Assembly (NCBI GenBank): GCA_050618055.1
Contig: JBNLVK010000122.1
Location: 16,428-80,427 of the forward strand
DNA from: CALDCK01 sp050618055
GTDB taxonomy: Bacteria > Myxococcota_A > UBA9160 > SMWR01
Length of the DNA: 64,000 nt
Reading direction: 5' to 3'
The notes under the pieces were generated by a model. The model saw only the letters and a program-made list of their open reading frames with translations, searched no databases and was not told the origin of the DNA. Both the position numbers and the translations under genes were made by a program. Positions 1 to 21,799 of the stretch are shown piece by piece (within the stretch, counting starts at the first letter, position 1; each line of letters opens with the position of its first letter).

Positions 1-747
1 CGGTCCGCGCGAGGGGTCGACCACCGGGAGGTTCCCCTCCATGCGGACGGTACCGTCCCCGTCCATCTCGCAGCGCGCGCAGGCGGTGCAGGCGACGCGG
101 CAGTCCTCGAGCAGACCGTCGCCGGCGCCCAGCGACTTGCAGGCGACCCACAGGCGCTGCTCGGCCGGCACGATCGAGAACAGGTCCTTCGGACACACCT
201 CCACGCAGTCGCCGCAGGCGGTGCAGGCGTCTTCGTCGACACGGGGCAGGTCGTGCCGGTCCATGTGGATCGCGTCGAAGGTGCAGGCGGTCTCGCAGTC
301 GCCGTGGCCCAGGCAACCCCAGAAGCATGCCTTGCCGCCGCCGGCCACCAGCGCGGCCGCGCGACAGGATTCGGCTCCCAGCGGTCCGTCGTAGTGGGCG
401 CGAACGCGCGCGACGTTGCTTCCGCCGGCACAGGCGAGCCGCGCGACGCGCTTCGATTCCTGACCGACGTCGACGCCCAGGAAGTCGGCGATGCGCGACC
501 GTCCCTCTGCGTCGCTCACCGTGCACTTGCCGGGAAGCGCCTCGTGGGCGAGCAGCGCCTCGGCGAACGGACGGCAGCCCGGATAGCCGCAGGCGCCGCA
601 GTTCGCGTGCGGCAGCATGTCCTCCACCACGTCCAGGCGCGGATCCTCTTCGACGTGCAGCCGTCGGTTGGCGATCACCAGCATCGTCGCCAGCGCGAAG
701 GTGAGGCCGCCCATCGCTCCCACACCCGTCAGGACTTCCGTCGTCAC
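1..747 (-). CDS. rnfB: RnfB, iron-sulfur subunit of the Rnf ion-translocating ferredoxin:NAD+ complex (C-terminus outside window)
   Basis: RnfB passes electrons between ferredoxin and the membrane Rnf complex. The 249 visible residues begin with one hydrophobic helix (about 5-26). A Fe4S4 domain follows (Cys50, Cys53, Cys58, Cys75, motif CGACGYPGC), then two ferredoxin-type clusters (Cys141/145/151/155 and Cys175/178/181/185) with the RnfB signature CLGHGDCETACTFDAI. Further cysteines (CRVACTACARC) continue toward the window edge, so the protein is cut at its C-terminus. A GTG start is chosen because the upstream in-frame sequence has no better start and the helix begins directly after it. 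It is transcribed away from the acyl-CoA dehydrogenase gene. Other rnf genes would be expected to the left. ApbE at 29266-30327 could flavinylate Rnf subunits. Confidence 0.93.
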   Translation of the reverse strand, partial: MTTEVLTGVGAMGGLTFALATMLVIANRRLHVEEDPRLDVVEDMLPHANCGACGYPGCRPFAEALLAHEALPGKCTVSDAEGRSRIADFLGVDVGQESKRVARLACAGGSNVARVRAHYDGPLGAESCRAAALVAGGGKACFWGCLGHGDCETACTFDAIHMDRHDLPRVDEDACTACGDCVEVCPKDLFSIVPAEQRLWVACKSLGAGDGLLEDCRVACTACARCEMDGDGTVRMEGNLPVVDPSRGP

Positions 748-814
748 CGTTTCGCCATGACCGCTTTCTCGTCGAGAAGGAGTTGCTTCGCACTGCATCT
801 CGACGCCGGAACCT

Positions 815-824
815 ATTGTATACT
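815..824. promoter_or_regulatory. Possible divergent -10 elements in the rnfB / acyl-CoA dehydrogenase gap
   Basis: The 214-base gap 748-961 holds ATTGTATACT. Read on the plus strand this gives TATACT (819-824); read on the minus strand it gives TACAAT (815-820), centred on the palindrome GTATAC. Each is a good -10 hexamer for the gene on that side, leaving leaders of about 60 nt (rnfB) and 130 nt (dehydrogenase). I see no convincing -35 at 17 bp spacing on either strand. Nothing else recognisable lies in this gap. Confidence 0.35.
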
Positions 825-961
825 TGCCGCTCGTCGATGCCGCGCTTGGTGCACAGACCGTTGCACTCGAGTGAGGCGCATGCCTCGGACGGACGAGAGG
901 CAGAGAGACGAGGTGTCGCCCAGCCGACACTTCCCGCCTTCGCCGCCGGGTCGCGACACTG

Positions 962-2643
962 ATGGCCGCGGGAATCGACGCCGAGACCCTCGAGGTCGTC
1001 CTCGATTCGCTGCGCGACTTCGCGAAGCAGAACTTTCCCCCGGAGGTGCTGCTCGAGTTCGACGCGCGCGACGAGATGCCGGTCGCGCAGGTCCGCGAGA
1101 TGTGCGGACCCGAGCTCGGCATCCAGCTGCTGTTCGTTCCCGAGGCCTACGGCGGCCTCGGCGGCGGCGCCTTCGATACCTACCGCTGCTGCGAGGAGCT
1201 GGCGCGCATCGACGTGGGCGTGGCGACGGGCGTGCTGGCCACGCTGCTCGGCAGCGACCCCATCCGGGTCGGCGGCAGCGAGGAGCAGAAGAGCCGCTGG
1301 CTGGGACGGATCGCCGAGGAGGGGATCCTGATGGCCTACGGGGCCACCGAGCCCGAGGCCGGAAGCGACCTGGCGGCCCTGCGCACCACGGCCACGCCGG
1401 TCGAGGAGGACGGCCGGGTGACGGGCTACCGCCTCTCCGGCCGCAAGCAGTGGATCAGCAACGGCGGGCAGGCCGAGGTCGCGACGATCCTGGCCAACGC
1501 CCCGGGCGGACCCTCCTGGTTCGTGATCGAGGCGGGCTGCGAGGGCTTCGGCCACGAGCGTCCCGAGGACAAGCACGGCATCCGCCTGAGCAACACCGCG
1601 GCGCTGACGCTCGACGACGCGCTGGTGCCGGCGGAGAACCTGGTGGGCGGCGTCGAGGGCCAGGGGCTCCAGCAGGCCCTGGCCGTCTTCGGCTACACGC
1701 GGCTGATGGTCGCGGCCTTCGGGGTCGGCGCGGGCTGGTCGGCCCTGGACCGGGCCATCGAGTACTCGACCGAGCGCATCCAGGGCGGCGCCCCGCTCTC
1801 GGAGAAGCAGGCCTACACCCACAAGCTGATCGTTCCCCACGCGGTGGCCCTGGAGACCGGCCGCGCCTACATCGAGGAGACCGCCAGCGGCCTCGACGCG
1901 GTGGAGAACCCGGAAGGGCAGCTCATCACCGAGGGCGCCATCGCCAAGTACCTGTCGACCGAGGCCGGCAACGCGGCGGCCGACGCCAGCATCCAGGCGC
2001 TGGGCGGCTACGGCTACACGCGCGAGTACCTGGTCGAGAAGATCCGGCGCGACGTGCGCATCACCACGATCTACGAGGGCACCTCCGAGATCATGGAGAT
2101 GAGCGTGGCGCGGGATCGCTGGCAGCTGCACCTGAAGACCCGCGGCCAGCACTACCGCGACCAGGCCGATGCGCTCGCCGCGCTCGAGACCGCGAGTCCG
2201 GGCTGCGGCGGAGCCGTCGCCGCGCTCGCCGCGCGCGCCCTGGCCGAGGTGTTCGAATGCGCCCGGGTGGGCCGGTTGACGCGCAACCAGCACGTGCTGT
2301 TCCGGCTGGGCGAGCTGGCGGCGCGCAGCGAGGGTGCGGCCAGCCTGGTCCGGCGCGCGTCCGCCGCCGCGAAGGGCGACCTGCCCGAGAAGGCCGACCG
2401 CCGTTTCGCGCCGCCGGTGCTGGCGGCCATGGCGCGCGTGTCGGCTCGCGAGGCGCTGCTCGCCGTCGCGTCCGGCGGGCTGCGCTGGGTCGCGGGCAGC
2501 GACGGCGGCGCCGCCGACCTGGCGTCGAAGCTCGGCCTGGCCCGGCTCGACGAGGCCCAGCGCGGGCTGGTCGAGGACATGGACTTCATCGCCGACGCGC
2601 TCTACCAGCGCGACGGCACCGCTCGAGGCACGGAGGAAGCCCG

Positions 2644-2647
<4 letters not shown>
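962..2647 (+). CDS. Acyl-CoA dehydrogenase family protein
   Basis: This FAD flavoprotein family introduces (or, run backward, reduces) an alpha,beta double bond in an acyl-CoA. The 561-residue chain has the family motifs in order: YGATEPEAGSD (FAD and substrate loop), GRKQWISNG, then GGYGYTREY and IYEGTSEI near residue 370, where the Glu is the expected catalytic base. About 170 residues follow this core, longer than the usual 380-residue enzyme, as in large two-domain acyl-CoA dehydrogenases. The stop overlaps the start of the PKS gene (ATGA), so the two are translationally coupled. The PKS has no enoylreductase domain, so this flavoprotein may set the saturation of its product; that is inference. 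No clear Shine-Dalgarno sequence precedes the ATG. Confidence 0.9.
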
Positions 2648-15874
<13,227 letters not shown>

Positions 15875-15878
<4 letters not shown>

Positions 15879-16561
15879 AGCCGCTGCTCTGGCTCGAGCG
15901 GGCGGCGTCGCCGCCCCGCGAGCCGGACTGGCTGTCCCCGGGCGAGCGCGAGCGTTTGGCGCGCGTGCGCCTGCCGGCCCGCCGCCGCGACTTCCGGCGC
16001 GGTCGCTGGACCGCCAAGCGCGCCATCGCACACGCGCTGGGCGGCATCGGCCAGGGCGACTTCGCCGCCCTCGACGTGCGGGCCGACGCGCGCGGCGCGC
16101 CGCGGGCGTTCTTCCGCGGCCGGCCCCTCGACTGCGAGCTGTCGATCAGCCACCGGTCGGGCGGCGTGCTGTGCCTGGTCGGCGCCGCCGGATCGCTGCC
16201 GGGCTGCGACCTCGAGCGGTGCGAGGAGCGCAGTCCCGCCTTCGAACGCCACTTCCTGGACGACGCGGAGCGCGACTGGCTCGGCGGGCTGGCGGACGGC
16301 GCCCGCGCCCAGGCGGCGAACCTGCTGTGGAGCGCCAAGGAGAGTGCGCTCAAGGCGCTGCGCATCGGCCTCGACGTCGATACGCGCAGCGTGCGGGTGC
16401 ACCCCGCATCGGACGGCGCGAGCCTGCGCGTCGACGTTCCGGGCCACGTCGGGCCGCTGCGCGGCCGCTGGGGCGCGTGTGGCGGCTTCGTGTGGACGAT
16501 CGCCAGTCCACGGGACGACTGGCTGCCGCCGCTCCGGGAGATCCGCGCTCCGCTGCACTGA
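15875..16561 (+). CDS. 4'-phosphopantetheinyl transferase, Sfp/HetI type
   Basis: Transfers phosphopantetheine from CoA to carrier domains. The 228-residue length suits the Sfp class. Visible motifs are RRGRWTAKRAIA in the N-terminal half, CELSISHRSG, GCDLERCEER (first metal-binding acid) and LLWSAKESALKAL (the W-x-x-KE-x-x-K signature). The GTG start overlaps the stop of the carboxylase gene (GTGA), so it is translated as the last gene of the PKS operon. The obvious substrate is the ACP domain of that PKS, which has Thr at the expected attachment position; whether this enzyme accepts Thr is unknown. Confidence 0.9.
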
Positions 16562-16614
16562 GAGCGCGCGCGTGCGGTGTCGGGTGCCAGACACTGTGTG
16601 CGCCCGGTCTTCCG

Positions 16615-16620
16615 TACCAT
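16615..16620 (+). promoter_or_regulatory. TACCAT -10-like element, leaderless start
   Basis: TACCAT ends 6 nt before the ATG of the serine hydrolase gene. A -10 box at this distance puts the transcription start at or next to the A of the start codon. No Shine-Dalgarno sequence is present. It belongs to a recurring set in this window. Confidence 0.45.
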
Positions 16621-16626
16621 CGAAAG

Positions 16627-17943
16627 ATGGACGACGGAAGCACCTGGTGGAAGTCGCAGCGCCGGACCGAGCTCGAAGGCTGGATCCATCCCGCCTTCGA
16701 GGGGGTGGCGCAGGTCCTCCAGAGGCAGCTCGACGCGTCGCCGGGCGGCGCCGCGGTCTGCATCTACCACCGCGGCGAGCAGGTCGTCGACCTGTGGGGA
16801 GGCGTCCGCGACCGCCGCCGGCGCCCCTGGGTGGCGGACACCATGTCGCCCAGCTTCTCGACCACCAAGGGCGTCGCCTCGACGCTGCTGCACATCCTGG
16901 TCGACCGGGGCCTGCTCGACTACGACGACCGGGTCGCCGACCACTGGCCCGAGTTCGCCCAGGCCGGCAAGCAGAACGTCCGCGTTCGCCACGTGCTGGC
17001 CCACCAGTCGGGCCTCTACCACATCCGGCAGATGATCGACCGCGCCGACCGCATGCTCGACTGGGACTACATGATCGACGCGATCGAGCGCGCCGAGCCG
17101 GTGCACGCGCCCGGCGAGCGCACCGGCTACCACGGCCTGACCTACGGCTACCTGGTGGGCGAGATCCTCCAGCGGGTGACCGGCCGCGAGTTCGCCGACC
17201 TGGTCCAGGCCGAGCTGGCCGGACCGCTGGCGCTGGACGGCATGTTCATCGGGACGCCGCAGCACGAGCTGCATCGCTCGGCCGAGCTGATCTGGCCCCG
17301 GCGCAACATCCTGACGCCGGTGCTGCCCGCCGGGACCACCCGCGCGCTGCTGCGGGCGGTCTCGCCGCTGCTCCGCGAGGGCGCGCGCGTGCTGTCGGTG
17401 CAGCTCGACGTGCAGAGCATCCTCGACTCGCTGGCGCCCCGCGGCATCGGCCACTTCGACTTCGGCGCGAACGACACGCTGCGCGCCTCGATCCCGGCGG
17501 CCAACGGTTTGTTCACCGCGCGCTCGCTGGCCCGGATGTACGCCGCCCTGGCCGGCGGCGGCGAGATCGACGGGGTGCGGCTGTTGTCGAAGCGCACCCT
17601 GCGCCGCGCCACCCGCCGCCAGAGCCACGCGGGACGCCTGTCGGTGATCCCCTTCGACATGCGCTGGCGGCTCGGCTACCACGGCGTCTTCACCACCGCC
17701 GGCAGTCCGGAGAACGCGTTCGGCCACTTCGGCTTCGGCGGATCCGGCGCCTGGGCCGACCCGAGCCGCGAGCTGGCGGTCGCGATGATCGTGAACTCCG
17801 GACTGGGGACGCCGCTCGGCGACCTGCGGATCGCGCGGATCAGCGCCGCCGCCCTGCGCGCGGCCGACGCACGCTCCGCCGCGCGCCGCAGGGCGGGGGC
17901 GACGGCCCGGCCGGAGCTCTCGCTGGCGCGGGTCGCGCAGTAG
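16627..17943 (+). CDS. Class C beta-lactamase-fold serine hydrolase (family VIII esterase-like)
   Basis: The 438-residue protein has the penicillin-binding-protein / class C beta-lactamase fold motif S78-T-T-K81 (nucleophile Ser and general-base Lys), followed by VLAHQSGLYHI and the GYHGLTYGYLVGE block that usually supplies the second catalytic Tyr. The C-terminal FGHFGFGGSGAWADP resembles the HxG region. No signal peptide is visible, so it is probably cytoplasmic and more likely an esterase or acyl hydrolase than an antibiotic-resistance enzyme. It lies 66 bp after the PKS operon and may hydrolyse a product ester, but it appears to have its own promoter. Substrate unknown. Confidence 0.85.
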   Translation: MDDGSTWWKSQRRTELEGWIHPAFEGVAQVLQRQLDASPGGAAVCIYHRGEQVVDLWGGVRDRRRRPWVADTMSPSFSTTKGVASTLLHILVDRGLLDYDDRVADHWPEFAQAGKQNVRVRHVLAHQSGLYHIRQMIDRADRMLDWDYMIDAIERAEPVHAPGERTGYHGLTYGYLVGEILQRVTGREFADLVQAELAGPLALDGMFIGTPQHELHRSAELIWPRRNILTPVLPAGTTRALLRAVSPLLREGARVLSVQLDVQSILDSLAPRGIGHFDFGANDTLRASIPAANGLFTARSLARMYAALAGGGEIDGVRLLSKRTLRRATRRQSHAGRLSVIPFDMRWRLGYHGVFTTAGSPENAFGHFGFGGSGAWADPSRELAVAMIVNSGLGTPLGDLRIARISAAALRAADARSAARRRAGATARPELSLARVAQ

Positions 17944-17983
17944 CGGCGGGCCCGCTCGGAAGGAAGCAGAGGAGGCGCAGCCC

Positions 17984-18919
17984 ATGTCCGTCGGAACGAT
18001 CTGTCGCCGGCCGGCCTGTGACGTCGAGCGCGGCGCCACGGCCCAGGATGCCGCGCTGCGCATGGACCGCGAGCGGGTCGGTGCGCTCGTCGTCGTCGAG
18101 GAGGGCCGGCCCTTCGGCGTGGTCACCGACCGGGACCTGGCACTGCGCGTGGTGGCGCGGGGCGCGATCGGGAGCACGGTCGAGGTCGAGCGCGCGAGCA
18201 GTACGCCGCCCCAGCTGCTGACCGAGGACCTGAGCCTCCAGCGGGCTGCCGAGGAGCTGCGCACCCGCGGCCTGCGCCGCGCGCCGGTCGTCGACGGCGA
18301 GGGCCGGCTGCTCGGGATGTTCACCGGCGACGACCTGGTGCGCCTGGCGGCCGGCGAGCTCCAGGCGCTCGCGGACGTCGCGACGGAGCACGGTCCGGCG
18401 GCCCGCAGCCCGGCGGTGCGCGACGCACGGCAGGTGCGCAGCGCCGCACACTACCGGCGCACGGTGACGACCGTGTCGTCGGACACGTCCGCGCGCCAGG
18501 TGGCGCGTCGGATGGGCCGGGACGGGGTGGGCTGCGTCGTGGTGGTCGACGACGGGCGTCCGTGCGGCATCGTCACCGACCGGGACCTGGCGCTGCGCGT
18601 CACCGCCCGCGACCTCGAGCCCGACGCCACGCCGACCGCCTCCATCATGAGCCGGTCGCCGCTGATGCTCGACGCGGGCGAGCCCCTGACCCGGGTGGTG
18701 CGCGCGATGAGCGAGAACGCGGTGCGCCGCATTCCGGTGACGCAGGAAGGACGGCTCGTCGGCATCGTGACCTACGACGACGTGCTCGTGGCGCTGGGAC
18801 GCGAGCTGGCCGCCGTCGGCGAGACGGCGATCCGCGCGCGCGAGCAGGAGGCCCGCGCCTGGGCGGTCGCCCAGGCCGAGGGCGCTCCGCTCGTGGGCAG
18901 GGTGGGAGAGGCCGGCTAG
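17984..18919 (+). CDS. Four-CBS-motif (two Bateman modules) regulatory protein
   Basis: CBS pairs bind adenine nucleotides and report energy state. The 311-residue chain is made of four CBS motifs only: about 5-60, 70-125, 155-210 and 220-285. The two halves are an internal duplication: GIVTDRDLALRVTARD in the second repeats GVVTDRDLALRVVARG in the first, and the DNA coding for this is nearly identical (near 18120 and 18570). No catalytic or membrane domain is attached. A strong Shine-Dalgarno (AGAGGAGG) lies about 8 nt before the ATG. It sits directly upstream of the hydrogenase operon, so it may sense ATP/AMP or NAD(P) for it; that is inference. A large inverted repeat begins over its stop codon. 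Confidence 0.9.
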   Translation: MSVGTICRRPACDVERGATAQDAALRMDRERVGALVVVEEGRPFGVVTDRDLALRVVARGAIGSTVEVERASSTPPQLLTEDLSLQRAAEELRTRGLRRAPVVDGEGRLLGMFTGDDLVRLAAGELQALADVATEHGPAARSPAVRDARQVRSAAHYRRTVTTVSSDTSARQVARRMGRDGVGCVVVVDDGRPCGIVTDRDLALRVTARDLEPDATPTASIMSRSPLMLDAGEPLTRVVRAMSENAVRRIPVTQEGRLVGIVTYDDVLVALGRELAAVGETAIRAREQEARAWAVAQAEGAPLVGRVGEAG

Positions 18920-18998
18920 AACCCATCTCGAAAGCGCCCCGGCGCGGAGCCGCACCGTCGGAGTCGCCCCTGCTTGGCGCATTTTCGAGATGGGCTCT
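18918..18998. repeat. Large inverted repeat between the CBS gene and the hydrogenase operon
   Basis: Left arm 18918-18938 and right arm 18976-18998 pair over 20 positions, with one mismatch and a two-base bulge. The perfect core is CCCATCTCGAAA (18922-18933) with TTTCGAGATGGG (18983-18994), and GCGCC/GGCGC extends inward. The loop is 37 bases. The right arm runs into TAGGCT (18998-19003), a possible -10 for the hydrogenase operon, so the element could be an operator, an attenuator, or the terminator of the CBS gene. There is no T-run after it on the plus strand. Confidence 0.6.
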
Positions 18999-19008
18999 AG
19001 GCTCCCTT

Positions 19009-19026
19009 CGGGAGGTGGCGTCGGTG
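19009..19026 (+). promoter_or_regulatory. Ribosome-binding site deciding the hydB start
   Basis: GGGAGG (19010-19015) lies 8 nt before GTG 19024. An earlier in-frame GTG at 19015 would overlap this site, so 19024 is chosen. Confidence 0.6.
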
Positions 19027-20157
19027 GAGTCGAGCGGACGTCCGCGATGGCTCGAGCGCCACGGGCTGCAGCGATTGCTCGACGCGCTGTCCGAGCGCGG
19101 CTTCGTCGTGCACGGCCCGGTGGTCCGCGACGGCGCCCTGGTCTTCGCCCCGGTTCGCGAGGTCGCCGAGCTGGCGGTGGGCCTGCGGGACCACCAGGAG
19201 CCGGGCGGATACCGGCTCGAGCCCAGCGACGACGGACGCGTGTTCGGCATCGTCCACGGTCCGGGCGCGCTCAAGCCCTTCGTGTTCGCGCCGCGCGAGC
19301 CGCTGCTCCAGGTGCGCATGGACGGTCCCGGCGGCGACTTCGCGTGCGAGCCGGTCGTGCCGGACGGACCGCCCGTCGCGGTGATCGGCGTGCGTCCCTG
19401 CGACGTGGCCGCGCTGGCCGTGCAGGACCGGATCTTCCTGGGCGACCGGCTGCCCGACGCCCACTACGCAGCGCGCCGCGCGCGGCTCTTCACGGTGGCC
19501 GTGAACTGCACGCGCTCGGTGGACACCTGCTTCTGCACGTCGATGGGGACGGGACCCGAGGCGGCGACGGGCTTCGACCTCTCGCTCACCGAGCTGGACG
19601 GGGGCTTCGTGGTGCGGGCCGGGTCCGAGGCGGGCGAGGAGGTGGCCGCCGCGCTTTCCCTGCCCGAGGCCCCCGGCGAGGCGTGTCGCGAAGAACGGCG
19701 CGACCTCGACGCCTGCGCGCAGGGCATCGGTCGCCGCCTCGACACGAGCGACCTGCCCGACCTGCTCTACGACAACCTGCGGCACCCGCGCTGGGACGAC
19801 GTGGGCGAGCGCTGCCTCGGCTGCTCCAGCTGCACGCTCGTGTGTCCCACCTGCTTCTGTCACGACCAGCGCGACGAGCCGAGCCTGGACGGGAAGGCGT
19901 CGCTCCGGGTGCGCGAATGGGATTCGTGCTTCGACCCGGACCACAGCCAGATCCACGGCATCAACTTCCGCGACCGGGTGCGCGACCGCTACCGCCAGTG
20001 GCTCGTGCACAAGCTCGCCAGCTGGATCGACCAGTTCGGAAGCTCGGGCTGCGTGGGCTGCGGGCGCTGCCTCACCTGGTGTCCGGTGGGGATCGACCTG
20101 ACCGAGGAGGTGGCCGCGATCCGGGAGACGAGCGGCGAGACGGAGCCGGCCCGGTGA
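19024..20157 (+). CDS. hydB: Group 3b NiFe hydrogenase, beta (iron-sulfur) subunit
   Basis: The beta subunit carries electrons between the NAD(P)-binding gamma subunit and the small subunit of cytoplasmic bidirectional (sulf)hydrogenases. The 377-residue chain starts with the anaerobic-sulfite-reductase-A-like domain (VIGVRPCDVAAL, NCTRSVDTCFCTSMG) and ends with two Fe4S4 motifs, CLGCSSCTLVCPTCFC and CVGCGRCLTWCPVGID. It is the first gene of the hydrogenase-hyp operon; its stop overlaps the next start (GTGA). It belongs to the sulfhydrogenase/NADP-hydrogenase family of Pyrococcus and many aerobes. Confidence 0.92.
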   Translation: MESSGRPRWLERHGLQRLLDALSERGFVVHGPVVRDGALVFAPVREVAELAVGLRDHQEPGGYRLEPSDDGRVFGIVHGPGALKPFVFAPREPLLQVRMDGPGGDFACEPVVPDGPPVAVIGVRPCDVAALAVQDRIFLGDRLPDAHYAARRARLFTVAVNCTRSVDTCFCTSMGTGPEAATGFDLSLTELDGGFVVRAGSEAGEEVAAALSLPEAPGEACREERRDLDACAQGIGRRLDTSDLPDLLYDNLRHPRWDDVGERCLGCSSCTLVCPTCFCHDQRDEPSLDGKASLRVREWDSCFDPDHSQIHGINFRDRVRDRYRQWLVHKLASWIDQFGSSGCVGCGRCLTWCPVGIDLTEEVAAIRETSGETEPAR

Positions 20158-21002
20158 GCGCGCCGCTGTCGAGCGCCCAGGCGCTGGTGCCGGAGCCGGC
20201 GGAGATCGTGGAGAAGCGCAGCTTCGGCAGCGAGCTCCACGCCTACCGACTGCGCCTGCGCGACCCGGCCGCGTGCGCCCGCTTCGACTTCCTGCCGGGT
20301 CAGTTCAACATGGTGTACGTGCCGGGCGTGGGCGAGGTGGCCATCTCCATCTCGTCCGACCCGGACGACGAGGACCTGGAGCACACGATCCGCATCGTCG
20401 GCCGCACCACCCGGGTGATCGACCGCCTGGACGTGGGCGACGTGCTGGGCCTGCGCGGACCCTACGGATCCTTCTGGCCCCTGCTCGAGGCGCGCTGGAA
20501 GGACGTGGTGGTGGTGACCGGCGGTCTGGGCTGCGCTCCGGTCACGGGAGCCATCGACTACATGTTCCGGCGGCGCGGGAGCTACGGGCGCATCTCCATC
20601 CTGCACGGGGTGAAGAAGCCGGCCGACCTGGTGCACCGGGAGCGCTTCGACGCCTGGCGGCGCGAGCCCGACACCCACGTGGGGCTCACCGCCGACCAGC
20701 CCGACCGGGCCTGGCGCGACCGCGTGGGCGTGGTGACCGAGCTGTTCGAGGAGGTGGAGATCGACCCGGTGCGCACGATCGCCTTCATGTGCGGCCCCCA
20801 GATCATGTCGAAGCTGGCGGTCCGCATCCTGGAGCGCCGCGGCGTCCCCGCCGAGCGCATCTTCCTGTCGCTCGAGCGCAGCATGAAGTGCGCGGTCGGG
20901 CTGTGCGGCCACTGCCAGCTCGGGCCCGCGTTCGTGTGCAAGGACGGCCCCATCTTCTCCCACGCCCGCATCGGCCGCTTCCTCGAGGTGCGCGGGCTGT
21001 GA
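20154..21002 (+). CDS. hydG: Group 3b NiFe hydrogenase, gamma (FAD/NAD(P)-binding) subunit
   Basis: A ferredoxin-NADP reductase-type flavoprotein of 282 residues that exchanges electrons with NAD(P)H. It shows the FAD-binding barrel (LPGQFNMVYVPG), the NAD(P)-binding segment beginning VVVTGGLGCAPVTG, and a C-terminal Fe2S2 site (MKCAVGLCGHCQLG with a final Cys in VCKDG). The GTG start overlaps the hydB stop, and its own stop overlaps the hydD start (GTGA). The DHOD electron-transfer family is the general relative, but gene order fixes the role. Confidence 0.93.
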   Translation: MSAPLSSAQALVPEPAEIVEKRSFGSELHAYRLRLRDPAACARFDFLPGQFNMVYVPGVGEVAISISSDPDDEDLEHTIRIVGRTTRVIDRLDVGDVLGLRGPYGSFWPLLEARWKDVVVVTGGLGCAPVTGAIDYMFRRRGSYGRISILHGVKKPADLVHRERFDAWRREPDTHVGLTADQPDRAWRDRVGVVTELFEEVEIDPVRTIAFMCGPQIMSKLAVRILERRGVPAERIFLSLERSMKCAVGLCGHCQLGPAFVCKDGPIFSHARIGRFLEVRGL

Positions 21003-21799
21003 CGGCGGTCGGGTCGGAGCAGCCGCGGCCCCGCCTGGCCGTCTACAAGTTCGCCTCCTGCGACGGTTGCCAGCTCCAGCTGCTGAACCTGGAGGACGAG
21101 CTGCTGGTGCTGGCGGAGCGCTTCGACATCGTGCAGTTCCTGGAGGCGTCGAGCCGGGTGGTCGAGGGGCCGTGCGACGTCGCGCTGGTGGAGGGCAGCA
21201 TCAGCACCCCGTCCGATGCCGAGCGCATCCAGGCCGTCCGCCAGCAGGCCGGTCAGCTGGTGACGATCGGTGCCTGCGCCACCGCCGGCGGCATCCAGCA
21301 CCTGCGCAGCCGGGTCGACGTCGAGGACTGGAAGCGCGCAGTGTATCCCCATCCCGAATGGATCGAGACCCTGGCCACGTCCACGGCCATCTCGGACCAC
21401 GTGCACGTCGACCACGAGATCCAGGGCTGCCCGGTGGACAAGGGCGAGGTGCTGCGCGTGCTGCTGCGCGGTCTGCTGGGCACCACGCCCGATCCGCCGC
21501 GCGGCAGCGTCTGCGGCGAGTGCAAGCGCGACGGCCGGGTGTGCGTGACGGTCGCGCGCGGGATCCCGTGCCTGGGGCCGGTCACCCGGGCCGGCTGCGG
21601 CGCCCTGTGTCCGGCGCTGGGACGGGGCTGCTACGCGTGCTTCGGTCCCACCGAGGACCCGAACACGGCGTCCCTGTCGAACCGCTTCGCCGAGCTGGGC
21701 GTGCCGCGCCGCGACGTGGCCCGCAGCTTCCGCGGGATCCAGGGGCAGCGTCCCGCCTTCCAGCGCGCCGCCGAGGCGCTGGAGGACGACGATGGCTGA
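20999..21799 (+). CDS. hydD: Group 3b NiFe hydrogenase, small (delta) subunit
   Basis: The iron-sulfur small subunit connects the NiFe site to the beta subunit. The 266-residue protein begins with the proximal cluster motif FASCDGCQLQLL. Later cluster ligands are in IGACATAGG, EIQGCPVDK, CGECKRDGRVC, GIPCLGP and CGALCPALGRGCYAC. There is no Tat signal, so the enzyme is cytoplasmic, as expected for group 3. Its end overlaps the large-subunit gene by 8 bases. Confidence 0.94.
   Translation: MTAVGSEQPRPRLAVYKFASCDGCQLQLLNLEDELLVLAERFDIVQFLEASSRVVEGPCDVALVEGSISTPSDAERIQAVRQQAGQLVTIGACATAGGIQHLRSRVDVEDWKRAVYPHPEWIETLATSTAISDHVHVDHEIQGCPVDKGEVLRVLLRGLLGTTPDPPRGSVCGECKRDGRVCVTVARGIPCLGPVTRAGCGALCPALGRGCYACFGPTEDPNTASLSNRFAELGVPRRDVARSFRGIQGQRPAFQRAAEALEDDDG

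Noticed and set aside
253..2643. N-terminal 797 codons of the open frame containing the PKS
   Set aside because: This part runs through rnfB antisense and the acyl-CoA dehydrogenase in another frame and is Arg/Gly-rich. The PKS protein begins at ATG 2644, where the ketosynthase starts.
16627..17943. Antibiotic-resistance beta-lactamase
   Set aside because: Only the fold motifs match. No signal peptide is present and the family includes many esterases.
18918..18998. Mobile element end or attachment site
   Set aside because: No transposase or target duplication nearby and no second copy seen in the window; a local regulatory hairpin is simpler.
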